From Candidatus Planktophila vernalis (GTDB lineage Bacteria > Actinomycetota > Actinomycetes > Nanopelagicales > Nanopelagicaceae): a DNA stretch of 64,000 nt. Shown piece by piece: positions 8,965 through 20,633 of the stretch (its first letter is position 1; each line of letters starts with the position of its first letter). The stretch is from positions 744,001-808,000 of the forward strand of contig NZ_CP016776.1 in the NCBI RefSeq assembly GCF_002288185.1. Reading direction: 5' to 3'. The notes below the pieces were generated by a model. It saw only the letters and a list, made by a program, of their open reading frames with translations. It was not told the DNA's origin and did not search any database. The position numbers and the translations under genes were made by a program.

Positions 8965-9741
8965 TCACTCTGCTTGCGCGTGGAACTTCACAATCTTGGC
9001 TAATTCCTCAGGGTCTAGGCTCGCTCCCCCGATAAGGGCGCCATCCACATCGCTCTTTTTCATGATTTCTGCGATGTTAGAAGATTTCACTGAACCTCCA
9101 TAAAGGATTCGCATATTTGATGCGATCTCAGCAGATCCGATGTTTTCAATCTCTTCACGAATAGCGGCGCAGACTTCTTGAGCATCTTCTGGTGTTGCAA
9201 CCTTGCCTGTACCAATTGCCCACACTGGCTCATAAGCAATCACAATCTTTTTTAGCTCTGGCTTAGTAAATCCTTCAAGACCTGCGCGAACTTGGCGAAT
9301 CACATGACTGACGTGAGCCCCAGATTCACGAATCGCTAACTCTTCACCAACGCAGAAGATTGGAATAATCTCATTTGCAAGAGCGGCCTTAATCTTGCGA
9401 TTAATTAGTGCATCAGATTCACCGTGAATAGCACGGCGCTCAGAGTGACCGATAAGAACAAATGTGCAACCAAGCTTGTGCAACATCGACCCAGCGATAT
9501 CTCCGGTGAAAGCACCACTTGCCTCTGGTGAGAGATCTTGTGCACCATAAGTAAGGCGCAAGCGATCTCCATCAATCAAAGTCTGAATCGAGCGAATATC
9601 TGTGAAAGGAGGAATGATCGCAACATCAACTGCGTCATAGTCCTTGTCATCTAGTGAGTAAACCAACTTCTGGGCAACTGCAATAGCCTCAAGGTGATTG
9701 AGGTTCATCTTCCAGTTTCCAGCCATCAATGGTTTACGCAT
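8965..9741 (-). CDS. tpiA: Triosephosphate isomerase
   Basis: 258-residue TIM barrel interconverting dihydroxyacetone phosphate and glyceraldehyde-3-phosphate. Catalytic residues are visible in order: Lys in AGNWKMNLN (near residue 11), His in LIGHSERRAI (near 99) and Glu in IAYEPVWAIGTG (near 170). The phosphate loop is GTGKVAT and the C-terminal phosphate site is LIGGASL. Start ATG follows AAGGAG that overlaps the pgk stop region, so it is co-translated with gap-pgk. Confidence 0.98.
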   Translation of the reverse strand: MRKPLMAGNWKMNLNHLEAIAVAQKLVYSLDDKDYDAVDVAIIPPFTDIRSIQTLIDGDRLRLTYGAQDLSPEASGAFTGDIAGSMLHKLGCTFVLIGHSERRAIHGESDALINRKIKAALANEIIPIFCVGEELAIRESGAHVSHVIRQVRAGLEGFTKPELKKIVIAYEPVWAIGTGKVATPEDAQEVCAAIREEIENIGSAEIASNMRILYGGSVKSSNIAEIMKKSDVDGALIGGASLDPEELAKIVKFHAQAE

Positions 9742-9750
9742 GAGTGCTCC

Positions 9751-10937
9751 TTATAAGCCAAGTGCTTGAAGACCAGGAAGTTCCTTGCCCTCTAAATATT
9801 CTAACGATGCTCCGCCGCCAGTTGAAATATAACCAAACTCTGAGTCTGCAAAGCCTAGAGCACGTACCGCTGCAGCTGAGTCTCCCCCGCCAACAACTGA
9901 GATACCTGAAACCTTGGTCAGCGCCGTTGCAACAGTTTTTGTGCCAGCTGCAAAGTTAGCAAATTCAAATACTCCCATTGGACCATTCCAAAATACTGTC
10001 TTGCATTTTTCGATTTCAATGGCAAAAGCTTTAGCCGACTCAGGGCCAATATCTAATCCCATTTGATCGGCTGGAATTGCATCGGCTGAAACGAGAGTGG
10101 GTGTGGCATCGGCAGAAAAGCTGGGTGCAACAGCGATGTCAGTGGGAAGAACCAATTTCACGCCATTCTTCTTCGCACTTTCAATGAGACCTTTAACAAC
10201 ATCGAGCATCTCATTCTCAACAAGTGATGTGCCGATTTCCTTGCCTTGCGCTTTAAGGAACGTAAAAACCATTCCTCCGCCAATAGCTAAGACATCCACC
10301 TTTCCCAGTAGATTCTCAATCACACCTAACTTGTCTGAAACCTTTGCTCCACCAAGAACTACTCCATAAGGACGCTCTGGATTTTGCGTGAGTTTCTTTA
10401 GAACCTCAACTTCTGCTGCAACTAACGTGCCAGCAACATGAGGCAAGAGCTTTGGAAGATCAAAAACTGATGCGTGCTTACGGTGGACAGCACCAAAGCC
10501 ATCACCAACGTATGCATCGGCTAACTTTGCAAGCTCTGCTGCAAACTCCGTGCGCTCTGATTCTTCTTTACTTGTCTCGGCGCTACTAAAGCGAATGTTT
10601 TCAAGAAGCAGAATCTGACCTGGCTTTAACTCAGTGGCCGCGTTTGAAACAACATCGCCAACTACTGCGCCAGGGAAAATGATTTCTTTGCCCAATAACT
10701 CACCTAAACGTTTTGCGACTGGAGCAAGTGAGAGTTCAGGTTTTGCTTCACCCTTTGGACGACCCAAGTGCGCAGCGATGACAAGTGATGCACCTTTTTC
10801 AAGCAATGCTTGAATAGTAGGAAGCGAGGCTTTAATACGACCATCATCTTTAATGACACCATCTTTTAATGGGACATTGAGATCGCAGCGTAGAAAAACC
10901 CTCTTTCCCGCTACATCAAAGTGTGCAAGATCTGACA

Positions 10938-10938
<1 letters not shown>
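9751..10938 (-). CDS. pgk: Phosphoglycerate kinase
   Basis: Glycolytic kinase, 395 residues, making ATP from 1,3-bisphosphoglycerate. N-domain motif KRVFLRCDLNVPL binds the acid substrate; AAHLGRPKG and YVGDGFGAVHRKHASV follow; the C-domain has GVVLGGAKVSDK and nucleotide-site WNGPMGVFEF, with GGGDSAAA near the end. The ATG chosen shares a base with the gap stop (TAATG); a TTG 19 codons upstream lies inside gap and is rejected. Confidence 0.98.
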
Positions 10939-12032
<1,094 letters not shown>

Positions 12033-12074
12033 CTATCAGTGGCCATAGGCCTAACTTGCGGGTAGAAATGGTGT

Positions 12075-13052
12075 TTAGTTCAACAAATCAGGCGAAAGCC
12101 CGCTTTCAGTATCAGGGATTCCGAGCTCTCCCGCTCGTTTATCAGCCATCGCCAATAAGCGACGAATTCGACCGGCAATTGCATCTTTAGTCATTGGCGG
12201 AGTAGCTAGTGATCCCAACTCTTCCAGTGATGCTTGACCATGATTAATGCGAAGCTCGCCTGCTTCTTTCAAATGATCCGGAATCGTTGGACCAAGAATC
12301 TCCATCGCGCGCTGCACACGTGCTGCTGCAGCAACTGCTGCCCGAGCAGAACGTCGAAGATTTGCATCATCAAAATTAGCTAAGCGATTTGCCGTTGCCC
12401 GAACTTCGCGGCGCATACGACGCTCTTCCCAAGCAAGTACAGATTCATGTGCACCAAGGCGTGTAAGCAAAACTCCAATGGCATCGCCATCGCGAATAAC
12501 AACACGATCCACACCGCGAACTTCTCTGGCCTTTGCAACAATTCCCATACGACGCGCTGCCCCAACTAACGCCAATGCAGCCTCTGGTCCCGGACATGTA
12601 ATTTCCAGTGAAGAAGAGCGCCCTGGTTCAGTGAGGGAACCATGTGCAATAAATGCTCCGCGCCATGCAGCCTCTGAATCACAGATTGCAGCTGAAACAA
12701 CTTGTGGCGGTAAACCTCGCACTGGGCGACCATTGGCATCTACTAAACCTGTTTGTCTAGCAAGTGCATCTCCTGCTTCGATGACGCGAACAACATAGCG
12801 TGAGCCTTTGCGCAATCCACTCGATGAGAGAACAGCCAAATCAGATCCATGTCCATAAATATCTGCAATGTCTTTGCGAAGTCTGCGCGCGCTTTGAGAA
12901 GTATCTAATTCAACTTCAATCAAAATCTTGCCAGCGGCGATGTGTAGTCCCCCAGCAAAGCGAAGAAGTGAGGAAACCTCGGCTTTGCGACAGCATGGCT
13001 TAGTGACAGATATGCGACTGAGTTCGTCCTTAACTGATGCTGTCATTGCCAT
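12075..13052 (-). CDS. whiA: Sporulation/cell-division regulator WhiA
   Basis: About 325 residues. WhiA proteins combine a degenerate LAGLIDADG homing-endonuclease fold (here about residues 1-220, starting [11 protein letters not shown] and holding [13 protein letters not shown]) with a C-terminal helix-turn-helix (here [21 protein letters not shown]). In Streptomyces WhiA controls division genes; in non-sporulating relatives it is linked to growth and division. Candidate starts are a TTG inside yvcK, the ATG used here 4 nt after the yvcK stop, and an ATG two codons further; the choice is uncertain. Last gene of the uvrC-rapZ-yvcK-whiA block. Confidence 0.94.
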   Translation of the reverse strand: MAMTASVKDELSRISVTKPCCRKAEVSSLLRFAGGLHIAAGKILIEVELDTSQSARRLRKDIADIYGHGSDLAVLSSSGLRKGSRYVVRVIEAGDALARQTGLVDANGRPVRGLPPQVVSAAICDSEAAWRGAFIAHGSLTEPGRSSSLEITCPGPEAALALVGAARRMGIVAKAREVRGVDRVVIRDGDAIGVLLTRLGAHESVLAWEERRMRREVRATANRLANFDDANLRRSARAAVAAAARVQRAMEILGPTIPDHLKEAGELRINHGQASLEELGSLATPPMTKDAIAGRIRRLLAMADKRAGELGIPDTESGLSPDLLN

Positions 13053-13056
13053 GGGG

Positions 13057-14001
13057 TTATCCAACCAGTTTTGGACCCATGATGTGGCCCAAATGGAGAG
13101 TCAATTTTGAAACATCATGATGAACACTGCCTGGTGCCTTGCGAATATCGGCTGCAATCACTCTTCCGCCCATTTTTGCTGCAGCTTCATCAAGGGCAAC
13201 TGAATTTCGGACTACAGATGAATCAACCAGGCAATAATCAATCTTTAATTCTGGGGCATATGAGTGAAAAAACTCTAAATGCTCTTCTGGTGTGGAGCCG
13301 GCAAACTCTTCACCAGTTGTAGAGCTGGTGGCATCAAGATTGAGAATCAATATCTTTTTAGCTTTTGTGCGAAGTAGAGCATCTTGTTGCATGGGCACCA
13401 TCAAATGTGGCATGACTGATGAAAACCACGATCCCGGACCCATGGTTATCCAATCGGCAACGCGTATGGCAGTAAGGACTTCTAAACGGGCCTGGGGATT
13501 TTCTGGAATTACGCGCAGTGATTCAATGCGCCCCTTAGCAGTGGCAACTTCCTTTTGTCCTCTAACAACGATTCGCCCCGTTGATGTGTTGAAAGTTCCC
13601 TCAATATCTAAAGCGGTTTCAGCCATAGGAAGAACTCGGCCAATAACTTTCAATAACTGACCCACGCGATCTAAACCAATCACTGGATCTTCATTTTCAT
13701 TCCACAGAGATGCCAGTAAGAGATTGCCCATTGCATGGCCGTTCAGTGGTCCATCACTTTCAAAGCGATGTTGCATGATGTTGGCCCATGTTCGACCCCA
13801 CTCGTCATCTGCACACAATGCAGCTAAGGCCATGCGCAGATCTCCCGGAGGCAATATCGGAAACTCTTCACGCAAACGTCCACTAGATCCACCGTTATCA
13901 GCAACGGTTACAACAGCTGTTATGTCACTGGTTATTTGGCGAAGCGCAGATAACGTTGCGGCAAGGCCATGGCCTCCCCCAAGTGCAACTACTTTTTGCA
14001 C
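13057..14001 (-). CDS. yvcK: YvcK/CofD-like UDP-sugar-binding regulator (gluconeogenesis factor family)
   Basis: 314 residues with the 2-phospho-L-lactate-transferase-like Rossmann fold. Motifs are [18 protein letters not shown] at the N-terminus, [16 protein letters not shown] and [13 protein letters not shown], all classic for YvcK/YbhK (CuvA in mycobacteria). Family members bind UDP-GlcNAc-type sugars and affect cell-wall metabolism and growth on gluconeogenic carbon sources; no enzymatic activity is established. Start is GTG, three nt after the rapZ stop. The order rapZ-yvcK-whiA is conserved across Gram-positives. Confidence 0.93.
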   Translation of the reverse strand: MQKVVALGGGHGLAATLSALRQITSDITAVVTVADNGGSSGRLREEFPILPPGDLRMALAALCADDEWGRTWANIMQHRFESDGPLNGHAMGNLLLASLWNENEDPVIGLDRVGQLLKVIGRVLPMAETALDIEGTFNTSTGRIVVRGQKEVATAKGRIESLRVIPENPQARLEVLTAIRVADWITMGPGSWFSSVMPHLMVPMQQDALLRTKAKKILILNLDATSSTTGEEFAGSTPEEHLEFFHSYAPELKIDYCLVDSSVVRNSVALDEAAAKMGGRVIAADIRKAPGSVHHDVSKLTLHLGHIMGPKLVG

Positions 14002-14004
14002 TAC

Positions 14005-14862
14005 TTATTCTCGCCCAACGTCTCGATGAGTTGCATAGGCAGAGCGATCATTAGAACTGAGTTGGCGTGCAATCTCTTCTGCAATCGCAACACTTCGGTG
14101 CTTTCCACCCGTGCAGCCAACAGAGATAGTCACATACTTTTTGCCTTCATTCATATATCCAGGAACCATGGAATTAATGAGAGCAACATAATCTTTCACA
14201 AACTCGCTGACACCCTCACTACCCAAAACCTTTTCACTTACTTGCGTTGTTAATCCAGTAAGAGGTCGCAGTTCGGGAATCCAATGTGGATTTGGAATAA
14301 AGCGGCAATCCAAAACTAAATCTGAATCAACTGGGATTCCATACTTATAACCAAAGGAGAGAACATTGATGCGAATCCCCTGTATCTTTCCACCACCAAA
14401 AATCTCACCAATTCTCTTCTCAAGTTGGTGCACATTCAAGTTTGTTGTATCAATGGCCACATCGCACTCAGCACGAACTTCTTCAAGCTTGGCCCGCTCC
14501 CGTGCAATTCCATCCACGATTCGATCTCCACCTTGTAATGGATGTGGTCTGCGAGTGGATTCAAAGCGTTGAACTAAAGCTTGATCTGTTGCATCTAAGA
14601 AAACTAAACGATAAGCCGAACCATTCTTCTTGAGTTCAGCTAAAGCTGCAGTTAACTCATCAAAGAAATGTCCTCCGCGAACATCCACCACAACTGCATA
14701 CTCTTTGCCTTGAGAACCTGTGCCTTTACCAACTAACGCTGGCAGCAACGCTGGCGGTAAGTTATCAACTACATACCAACCTAAATCTTCTAGAGCATGC
14801 GCCACCGTTGAACGTCCGGCACCCGACATCCCCGTCAGGACTAAGGTCTCATTGCTCGTCAT
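14005..14862 (-). CDS. rapZ: RapZ (YvcJ) P-loop nucleotide-binding protein
   Basis: 285 residues. N-terminal Walker A GMSGAGRST (residues 11-19), then DNLPPALLPAL and VVDVRGGHFFDEL; the C-terminal domain has VLSFGYKYGIP, LDCRFIPNPHW and SVGCTGGKHRSVAIAEEIA. In E. coli RapZ guides RNase E to sRNA GlmZ; in Gram-positives the YvcJ form binds and hydrolyses nucleotides and its target is less clear. Four nt separate it from the kinase-like gene upstream, so they share a transcript. Confidence 0.95.
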   Translation of the reverse strand: MTSNETLVLTGMSGAGRSTVAHALEDLGWYVVDNLPPALLPALVGKGTGSQGKEYAVVVDVRGGHFFDELTAALAELKKNGSAYRLVFLDATDQALVQRFESTRRPHPLQGGDRIVDGIARERAKLEEVRAECDVAIDTTNLNVHQLEKRIGEIFGGGKIQGIRINVLSFGYKYGIPVDSDLVLDCRFIPNPHWIPELRPLTGLTTQVSEKVLGSEGVSEFVKDYVALINSMVPGYMNEGKKYVTISVGCTGGKHRSVAIAEEIARQLSSNDRSAYATHRDVGRE

Positions 14863-14866
14863 GGCT

Positions 14867-15847
14867 TTATCCTCTTACACCTGTCAAGAACCCGTTCACA
14901 CGCTCCATGCTCTTCTCTAAATAGGCCGGCAGCATCTCTTTATGTTCAGGATTTTTAGTCTCATAGAGATAGTTAAGTAGAACCAGTCGACGCTGTAGTA
15001 GCAGGGAGTCCATTTGAGCCTTGGTATAGGTAGGTAGTTCGCAGACTGTTCTATACCCCTCCAACACTGCCGCGTCCTGCTCTGGAGTATCTAAGTAATA
15101 CAAGGTGATCGCTAAATCTTGATGTGGGATTCCATAGCCACAATCATCAAAGTCAAAGATGAAGAGTTCGCCTTCGTGCCACATCAAGTTCCAGCCATGT
15201 AGATCTCCATGAATGACTTGTATGGGATTGGCAGCAAAAAGACTTTGTGTATCAGCTTCAATGACATCAATTGCCGATTTGATAGCAGTGAATTGCTCCT
15301 TTGTGAGCAAGCTCTTAGAACTGAGCAAAAAGTCTTCAGTCCCCCACAACCAATCACTAAAGGTTGGAAGCTGCGCTTTTTCAGAAAGTTTAAACTCACG
15401 TGCACTTTGATGCATCCGTGCCATTGCAGCGCCGAGTGTCACTAATTGCTCATGAGTAGGTTCATCACCAATCTCTTCACCTTCAAGCCATGTATAGAGA
15501 ATTCCATGAAGCGTGCGCCCAGATTCAGGATGAACAATGGAGGAAACATAACTGTCTTGGCTATTGGCAACCGGTCTTGCCACTTTAATCCCCGGGATTC
15601 TGGATGAAAAGTTAACAAACTCAATTTCACCCTGGATATTGCCCAAGGTGCGAGTGGAATTCACGTTTATCCGAAGAGCGTATTTATCACCGCTACCTGT
15701 GACTACTGAAAATGTTGCATTGAATTCATAATTGATGCACTTGACTTCAACTTCATTGAGGCCATAACCAGCTAGCATTTCTCTTGCAGTCTTTGTGAAA
15801 GACTCTATTTGTTGTTCGCTTGTAGAATCAAAGAAATCCGCACTCAT
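14867..15847 (-). CDS. APH/choline-kinase family phosphotransferase, substrate unknown
   Basis: 326 residues of the aminoglycoside-phosphotransferase/homoserine kinase-like fold. Seen: an N-lobe with KYALRINVNSTRT carrying the likely ATP-binding Lys, a catalytic loop VIHGDLHGWNLMW (Brenner motif HGDLHxxN with catalytic Asp near 216) and the metal-binding FIFDFDDCGYG. The family phosphorylates small hydroxyl compounds (choline, homoserine, sugars, antibiotics) or, for SrkA/RdoA, proteins; nothing here fixes the substrate. The ATG shares a base with the uvrC stop (TAATG) and it sits 4 nt before rapZ, so it is firmly inside an otherwise conserved operon. An antibiotic-resistance role is not supported by context. 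Confidence 0.85.
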   Translation of the reverse strand: MSADFFDSTSEQQIESFTKTAREMLAGYGLNEVEVKCINYEFNATFSVVTGSGDKYALRINVNSTRTLGNIQGEIEFVNFSSRIPGIKVARPVANSQDSYVSSIVHPESGRTLHGILYTWLEGEEIGDEPTHEQLVTLGAAMARMHQSAREFKLSEKAQLPTFSDWLWGTEDFLLSSKSLLTKEQFTAIKSAIDVIEADTQSLFAANPIQVIHGDLHGWNLMWHEGELFIFDFDDCGYGIPHQDLAITLYYLDTPEQDAAVLEGYRTVCELPTYTKAQMDSLLLQRRLVLLNYLYETKNPEHKEMLPAYLEKSMERVNGFLTGVRG

Positions 15848-17769
15848 TATTTACTCTCCACTATCTCACCTGTTGTTGTATTTATCTGCTGGGAACTCAT
15901 TGCCGCAAGTTGCTCACCAATAACTGCTGCAATCTTGCTGCCAATACCTGGAGTCGCAGCAATATCTTCAACCGTTGCCTTACGGATTGCCGCTACTGAA
16001 CCAAAGCGCTCCAGCAACGCCTTTCTGCGTGCCTGACCAAGTTGTGGAATCTCATCAAGAATTGATTCCAACATAACCTTAGAGCGACGTGAGCGGTGGA
16101 AAGTTATTGCAAATCTATGTGCCTCATCACGAATGCGTTGTAAGAGATAAAGCCCTTCACTTGAACGAGGAAGGATGAGTGGATCTGATGAACCAGGAAT
16201 CCACACTTCTTCTAATCTCTTAGCCAAACCACATAGTGCGATATCAGTAATACCTAATTCAGCCAGAGCACGTGCTGCAGCATTTACTTGAGGCTGACCA
16301 CCATCAACAACGATGAGTTGCGGTGGATATGAGAACTTACTCAACTTGCCACCCAGCTCTGCCACTTCAGCTTCATCTACAGACCTATCATCGAGTAATC
16401 GTTTCATTCGCCGAGTAATCACTTGATGCATAGCCCTGGTGTCATCGAAGCCCTCATCAGTATTGATGATGAATCTGCGGTATTCACTCTTCTTAGCTAA
16501 CCCATCTTCAAAAACCACCATTGAAGCAACCACTGATGTGCCTGAGATATTTGAGATATCGAAGCATTCAATGCGAAGTGGTGTGCGAGATAAATCCAAT
16601 GCCTCTTCGATTTCAAGCAGAGCTTTACCACTTACTGCTGCATCATTTGCGCGCTTACTCAAGAACTGAATTAGTGAGTACTGAGCATTTCGTTTAACAG
16701 TTGCCAGAATCTCAACCTTCTCCCCGCGCTGTGGAACCTTCAATGAAACCGGTGCGCCGCGCAAACCACTGAGCCAACTCTCAAGAGCCGTCGCATCTAG
16801 TGGAAGTTCATTGATGAGAATCTCGGCTGGAATATCTGTTGGTGCACTTTGACTATAGATCGAGTAGAAAAGCGCACCCATCTCATCATCGCCTTCTAGC
16901 GATTTACTTTGATCCACAATCCATGAACGTGAGCCCTTGATAGCGCCGCCTCTAACAATAAATATTGACCCTGCCGCGTGTGCTCCGTCATGGTGAATAG
17001 CAACTATGTCAGCCGTTAAATTCTCCGGCAGCGCAGCCTCTGCAGACTCCTGTGCCCGCTCAATTGCATCAATTGAATCTCGAATTTTGCTTGCACGTTC
17101 AAACTCTTCTCGACTAGATGCCAGCTCCATTTCAGCGCGAAGAGTTGGAACAATGTCAGTGTTTCCATTGGACATGAACTTAACTAAGCGATCAGAGAGC
17201 GCTTTATGATCTTCTTTGCTAATCCACTCAACGCAGGGTGCAGCGCACTTACCGATATCGCCCAGCAAACATTGGCGCTTAGTTCGCTTGGCACGTTCAA
17301 AGTTACTGCTTGTGCAGGAGCGAATAGGGAAGGTCTTTAGAACAACATCGAATGTGCTGCGCAGCGCCCAGGTATGAGTAAAAGGCCCAAAGTATGAAAT
17401 TCCTGGTCGCTTTGATTTGCGCGTAATGAATACACGCGGGAACTCTTCCTTATTCGTTATAGCAAGATAAGGATAAGACTTGTCATCCCTAAACTGGACG
17501 TTGTATTGCGGCGCGTATTGCTTAATCCATGAAAACTCTAACTGCAGAGCTTCAACTTCCGTATCAACTATCGTCCAATCAACTCGCACGGCTTGGTGGA
17601 CCATGCGATAAGTTTTTTCAGCTAAGTTGCCCTGGAAGTAATTGCTCAAGCGATTCTTAAGATTAATTGCCTTGCCGACATAAATGACCGTGTCCGTCGC
17701 GTCATAGAATCGATAGACCCCAGGAAGTTTGGGAATATCCGATGGCCGATAGCTTTGGGGATCTGCCAT
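15847..17769 (-). CDS. uvrC: Excinuclease ABC subunit C
   Basis: 640 residues, full length. Makes both incisions around a lesion once UvrB is loaded. N-terminal GIY-YIG nuclease (PGVYRFYDATDTVIYVGKA, residues 13-90), UVR helix pair near 200-235 (EEFERASKIRDSIDAIE), RNase H-like 5' incision domain with Asp in IECFDISNISG and LIVVDGGQPQVNAA, and a C-terminal helix-hairpin-helix pair (AATPGIGSKIAAVIG). Directly downstream of uvrA with 5 nt between, so all three Uvr subunits are adjacent here. Confidence 0.97.
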   Translation of the reverse strand: MADPQSYRPSDIPKLPGVYRFYDATDTVIYVGKAINLKNRLSNYFQGNLAEKTYRMVHQAVRVDWTIVDTEVEALQLEFSWIKQYAPQYNVQFRDDKSYPYLAITNKEEFPRVFITRKSKRPGISYFGPFTHTWALRSTFDVVLKTFPIRSCTSSNFERAKRTKRQCLLGDIGKCAAPCVEWISKEDHKALSDRLVKFMSNGNTDIVPTLRAEMELASSREEFERASKIRDSIDAIERAQESAEAALPENLTADIVAIHHDGAHAAGSIFIVRGGAIKGSRSWIVDQSKSLEGDDEMGALFYSIYSQSAPTDIPAEILINELPLDATALESWLSGLRGAPVSLKVPQRGEKVEILATVKRNAQYSLIQFLSKRANDAAVSGKALLEIEEALDLSRTPLRIECFDISNISGTSVVASMVVFEDGLAKKSEYRRFIINTDEGFDDTRAMHQVITRRMKRLLDDRSVDEAEVAELGGKLSKFSYPPQLIVVDGGQPQVNAAARALAELGITDIALCGLAKRLEEVWIPGSSDPLILPRSSEGLYLLQRIRDEAHRFAITFHRSRRSKVMLESILDEIPQLGQARRKALLERFGSVAAIRKATVEDIAATPGIGSKIAAVIGEQLAAMSSQQINTTTGEIVESK

Positions 17770-17774
17770 ATCAA

Positions 17775-20633
17775 TTACTTCTTAGTCGCTACTTTGCGAT
17801 TACTTGCCAAAATCTCACCCAAGAACTGTCCGGTGTAACTGGCCTTTACCTTGGCAACATCTTCAGGTGTTCCTTGGGCAACAACTAATCCCCCGCGGAA
17901 TCCACCCTCTGGTCCCATATCAATAACCCAGTCAGAGGATTTAATGACATCTAAGTTGTGTTCGATGACGACAACAGTATTTCCGGTATCAACTAAGCGA
18001 TTGAGAACACCGAGTAACTTGCTCACATCTTCAAAGTGCAGACCTGTTGTTGGTTCATCCAATACATAAATTGTGCGGCCAGTCGAGCGACGTTGCAGTT
18101 CAGTAGCCAGCTTCACACGTTGTGCTTCACCACCTGAAAGTGTTGGTGCTGATTGACCTAAGCGCACATAGCCCAAGCCAACATCATTGAGAGTCTTCAG
18201 ATAGCGGGCAATTGCTGGCACAGATTCAAAGAATCCTGCTGCTAGTTCTATTGGCATATCCAAAACATCGGCAATGGTTTTACCCTTGTAATGAACTTCC
18301 AGAGTCTCACGGTTATATCTGGCGCCATGACAGACTTCGCAAGGAACATACACATCAGGCAAGAAGTTCATCTCAATTGTGATGGTGCCATCGCCTGAAC
18401 AGTTCTCACAGCGTCCGCCTTTAACGTTAAAGGAGAAACGTCCCTGCTGATAGCCACGAATCTTGGCCTCTGACGTCTCGGCAAATAACGCACGTACCTT
18501 GTCGAACACGCCTGTGTAGGTAGCAGGATTAGAGCGAGGTGTGCGACCAATTGGTGATTGATCTACGTGCACAACTTTGTCTAGTAGCTCGACACCTGAG
18601 ACTGTTCGATGTCGCCCTGGAACAAGGTTGGCTCCGTTGAGCTTATTCGCAAGAGTGGTATACAAAATATCGTTTACCAGAGTTGATTTTCCAGAACCGC
18701 TCACTCCCGTAACTGAAACAAAGACTCCTAGCGGAACCTCAACGTCAATGTTTTGTAGGTTGTTCTCCTTTGCGCCTTTAACTACTAATTGGCGTTTTGG
18801 ATCCACCTTTCGACGCTTAGCTGGAATAGCAATTGATTTACGGCCAGAGAGATATGCACCTGTGATTGATTCTTTGGAAGCAATCAGATCGTCATAGCTA
18901 CCTGAAACAACAACCTTTCCACCATGCTCACCAGCACCTGGGCCAATATCAACAACCCAATCGGCAGTTCTAATCGTCTCTTCATCATGTTCAACAACAA
19001 TAAGTGTGTTGCCTAAATTACGAAGTCGAGTCAATGTATCAATCAAGCGACGGTTATCCCTTTGGTGCAAACCAATACTTGGCTCATCCAAAACATAGAG
19101 CACGCCAACTAATCCGCTACCAATTTGTGTAGCAAGGCGAATTCTCTGTGCTTCACCACCAGATAGTGTTCCTGCCGGACGCGCAAGCGATAAATAATCC
19201 AAACCAACATCGAGTAAGAAGCCAAGACGTGCATGAACTTCTTTCATGACTCGTTCAGCGATTTGGGCTTCGCGCTTATTGAGCTTGATTGCCTTGAGGA
19301 ATTCAGCACACTCAGCGATTGAGAGCTCGGTGATTTCACTAATGTTCTTATCACCCAAAGTCACAGCTAATACTTCAGGCTTGAGGCGTGCACCCTTACA
19401 AACATCACATGGAGTCTCACGCATAAAAGCTTCGTATTTATCGCGACTATAGTCACTATCGGTTTCACTTAATCGACGATGAATAAATGGAACGACGCCT
19501 TCAAAACCAGTGGTGTAGTTCTTAGTACCGTATCGACCCTTGTATTTCATCTTAATTTCATACTCATAGCCATTGATGATGGCATCACGTGCCTTAACCG
19601 AGATCTTCTTCCACGGTGTATCAAGGGAGAACGACACGTCCTTTGAAAGCGCCTCTAACAAGCGTATGAAGTAATCAGATGAGACTTTGCCGGTCCAGGG
19701 CGCAATAGCACCATCATTAATCGAGATTGAGTCATCAGGAATGATCAAATCATTATCAACTTCTAACTTAGTTCCAATTCCAGAACACTCAGGGCAGGCA
19801 CCAAATGGTGAGTTGAATGAGAAAGAACGTGGCTCTAACTCCTCAAAGGAAAGGTTGCAATCATGGCAAGCCAAGTGCTCACTATAAGTACGCTCCTTCT
19901 CAGCACCCTTTGCATCTACAAAATCAAGCAGAACAATGCCTGATGCAAGGCGAAGCGCAGTCTCAATAGAGTCCGTAAGTCGAGTCTTGGACTCCTCTTT
20001 TGCAGTGAGGCGATCGACAACAACTTCAATCGTGTGCTTTTCCTGTTTTTTAAGCTTTGGAACATCGGTGAGCTGAATAACTTCACCATCAACTCGAGCG
20101 CGTGAGAATCCCTGAGTAATTAAGTCAGCAAATAGCTCAACAAACTCACCTTTTCGTGAACGCACTATTGGAGCTAAAACTTGAAACTTTGTTGTTGATG
20201 GCATTGTAAGAATCTGGTCAACAATCTGTTGCGGTGATTGTCTCGTTACTGCTTTGCCACACGTTGGACAATGTGGGCGTCCAGCTCGCGCAAACAGCAA
20301 ACGTAAGTAGTCATAAACTTCAGTAATTGTTCCAACAGTAGAACGCGGATTTCGGTTCGTTGACTTTTGGTCGATAGAGACAGCTGGCGATAGTCCTTCA
20401 ATAAAGTCCACATCAGGCTTATCCATCTGCCCTAAGAATTGGCGGGCATATGCTGATAGAGACTCAACATATCGACGTTGGCCTTCGGCAAAAATAGTGT
20501 CAAAGGCTAAAGATGATTTACCTGAACCAGATAGACCTGTAAAAACAATGAGTGCATTACGTGGCAGCTCAATGGAGACATTCTTGAGGTTATGCTCGCG
20601 AGCACCGCGAACAATGAGTTTGTCGATAGTCAC
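17775..20633 (-). CDS. uvrA: Excinuclease ABC subunit A
   Basis: 952-residue ABC-type ATPase that finds DNA damage and loads UvrB. Two Walker A motifs ([14 protein letters not shown] near 35 and [13 protein letters not shown] near 645), two ABC signatures ([13 protein letters not shown] and [13 protein letters not shown]), and zinc modules with CxxC pairs (CHDCNLS ... CPECSG and CENCSG ... CEVCHG). Start GTG shares a base with the uvrB stop (TAGTG), showing tight coupling. Full length. Confidence 0.98.
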   Translation of the reverse strand: MTIDKLIVRGAREHNLKNVSIELPRNALIVFTGLSGSGKSSLAFDTIFAEGQRRYVESLSAYARQFLGQMDKPDVDFIEGLSPAVSIDQKSTNRNPRSTVGTITEVYDYLRLLFARAGRPHCPTCGKAVTRQSPQQIVDQILTMPSTTKFQVLAPIVRSRKGEFVELFADLITQGFSRARVDGEVIQLTDVPKLKKQEKHTIEVVVDRLTAKEESKTRLTDSIETALRLASGIVLLDFVDAKGAEKERTYSEHLACHDCNLSFEELEPRSFSFNSPFGACPECSGIGTKLEVDNDLIIPDDSISINDGAIAPWTGKVSSDYFIRLLEALSKDVSFSLDTPWKKISVKARDAIINGYEYEIKMKYKGRYGTKNYTTGFEGVVPFIHRRLSETDSDYSRDKYEAFMRETPCDVCKGARLKPEVLAVTLGDKNISEITELSIAECAEFLKAIKLNKREAQIAERVMKEVHARLGFLLDVGLDYLSLARPAGTLSGGEAQRIRLATQIGSGLVGVLYVLDEPSIGLHQRDNRRLIDTLTRLRNLGNTLIVVEHDEETIRTADWVVDIGPGAGEHGGKVVVSGSYDDLIASKESITGAYLSGRKSIAIPAKRRKVDPKRQLVVKGAKENNLQNIDVEVPLGVFVSVTGVSGSGKSTLVNDILYTTLANKLNGANLVPGRHRTVSGVELLDKVVHVDQSPIGRTPRSNPATYTGVFDKVRALFAETSEAKIRGYQQGRFSFNVKGGRCENCSGDGTITIEMNFLPDVYVPCEVCHGARYNRETLEVHYKGKTIADVLDMPIELAAGFFESVPAIARYLKTLNDVGLGYVRLGQSAPTLSGGEAQRVKLATELQRRSTGRTIYVLDEPTTGLHFEDVSKLLGVLNRLVDTGNTVVVIEHNLDVIKSSDWVIDMGPEGGFRGGLVVAQGTPEDVAKVKASYTGQFLGEILASNRKVATKK

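Noticed and set aside
14867-15847. Aminoglycoside resistance gene
   Set aside because: The fold matches, but it lies inside a housekeeping operon with matching base composition and no mobile element nearby.
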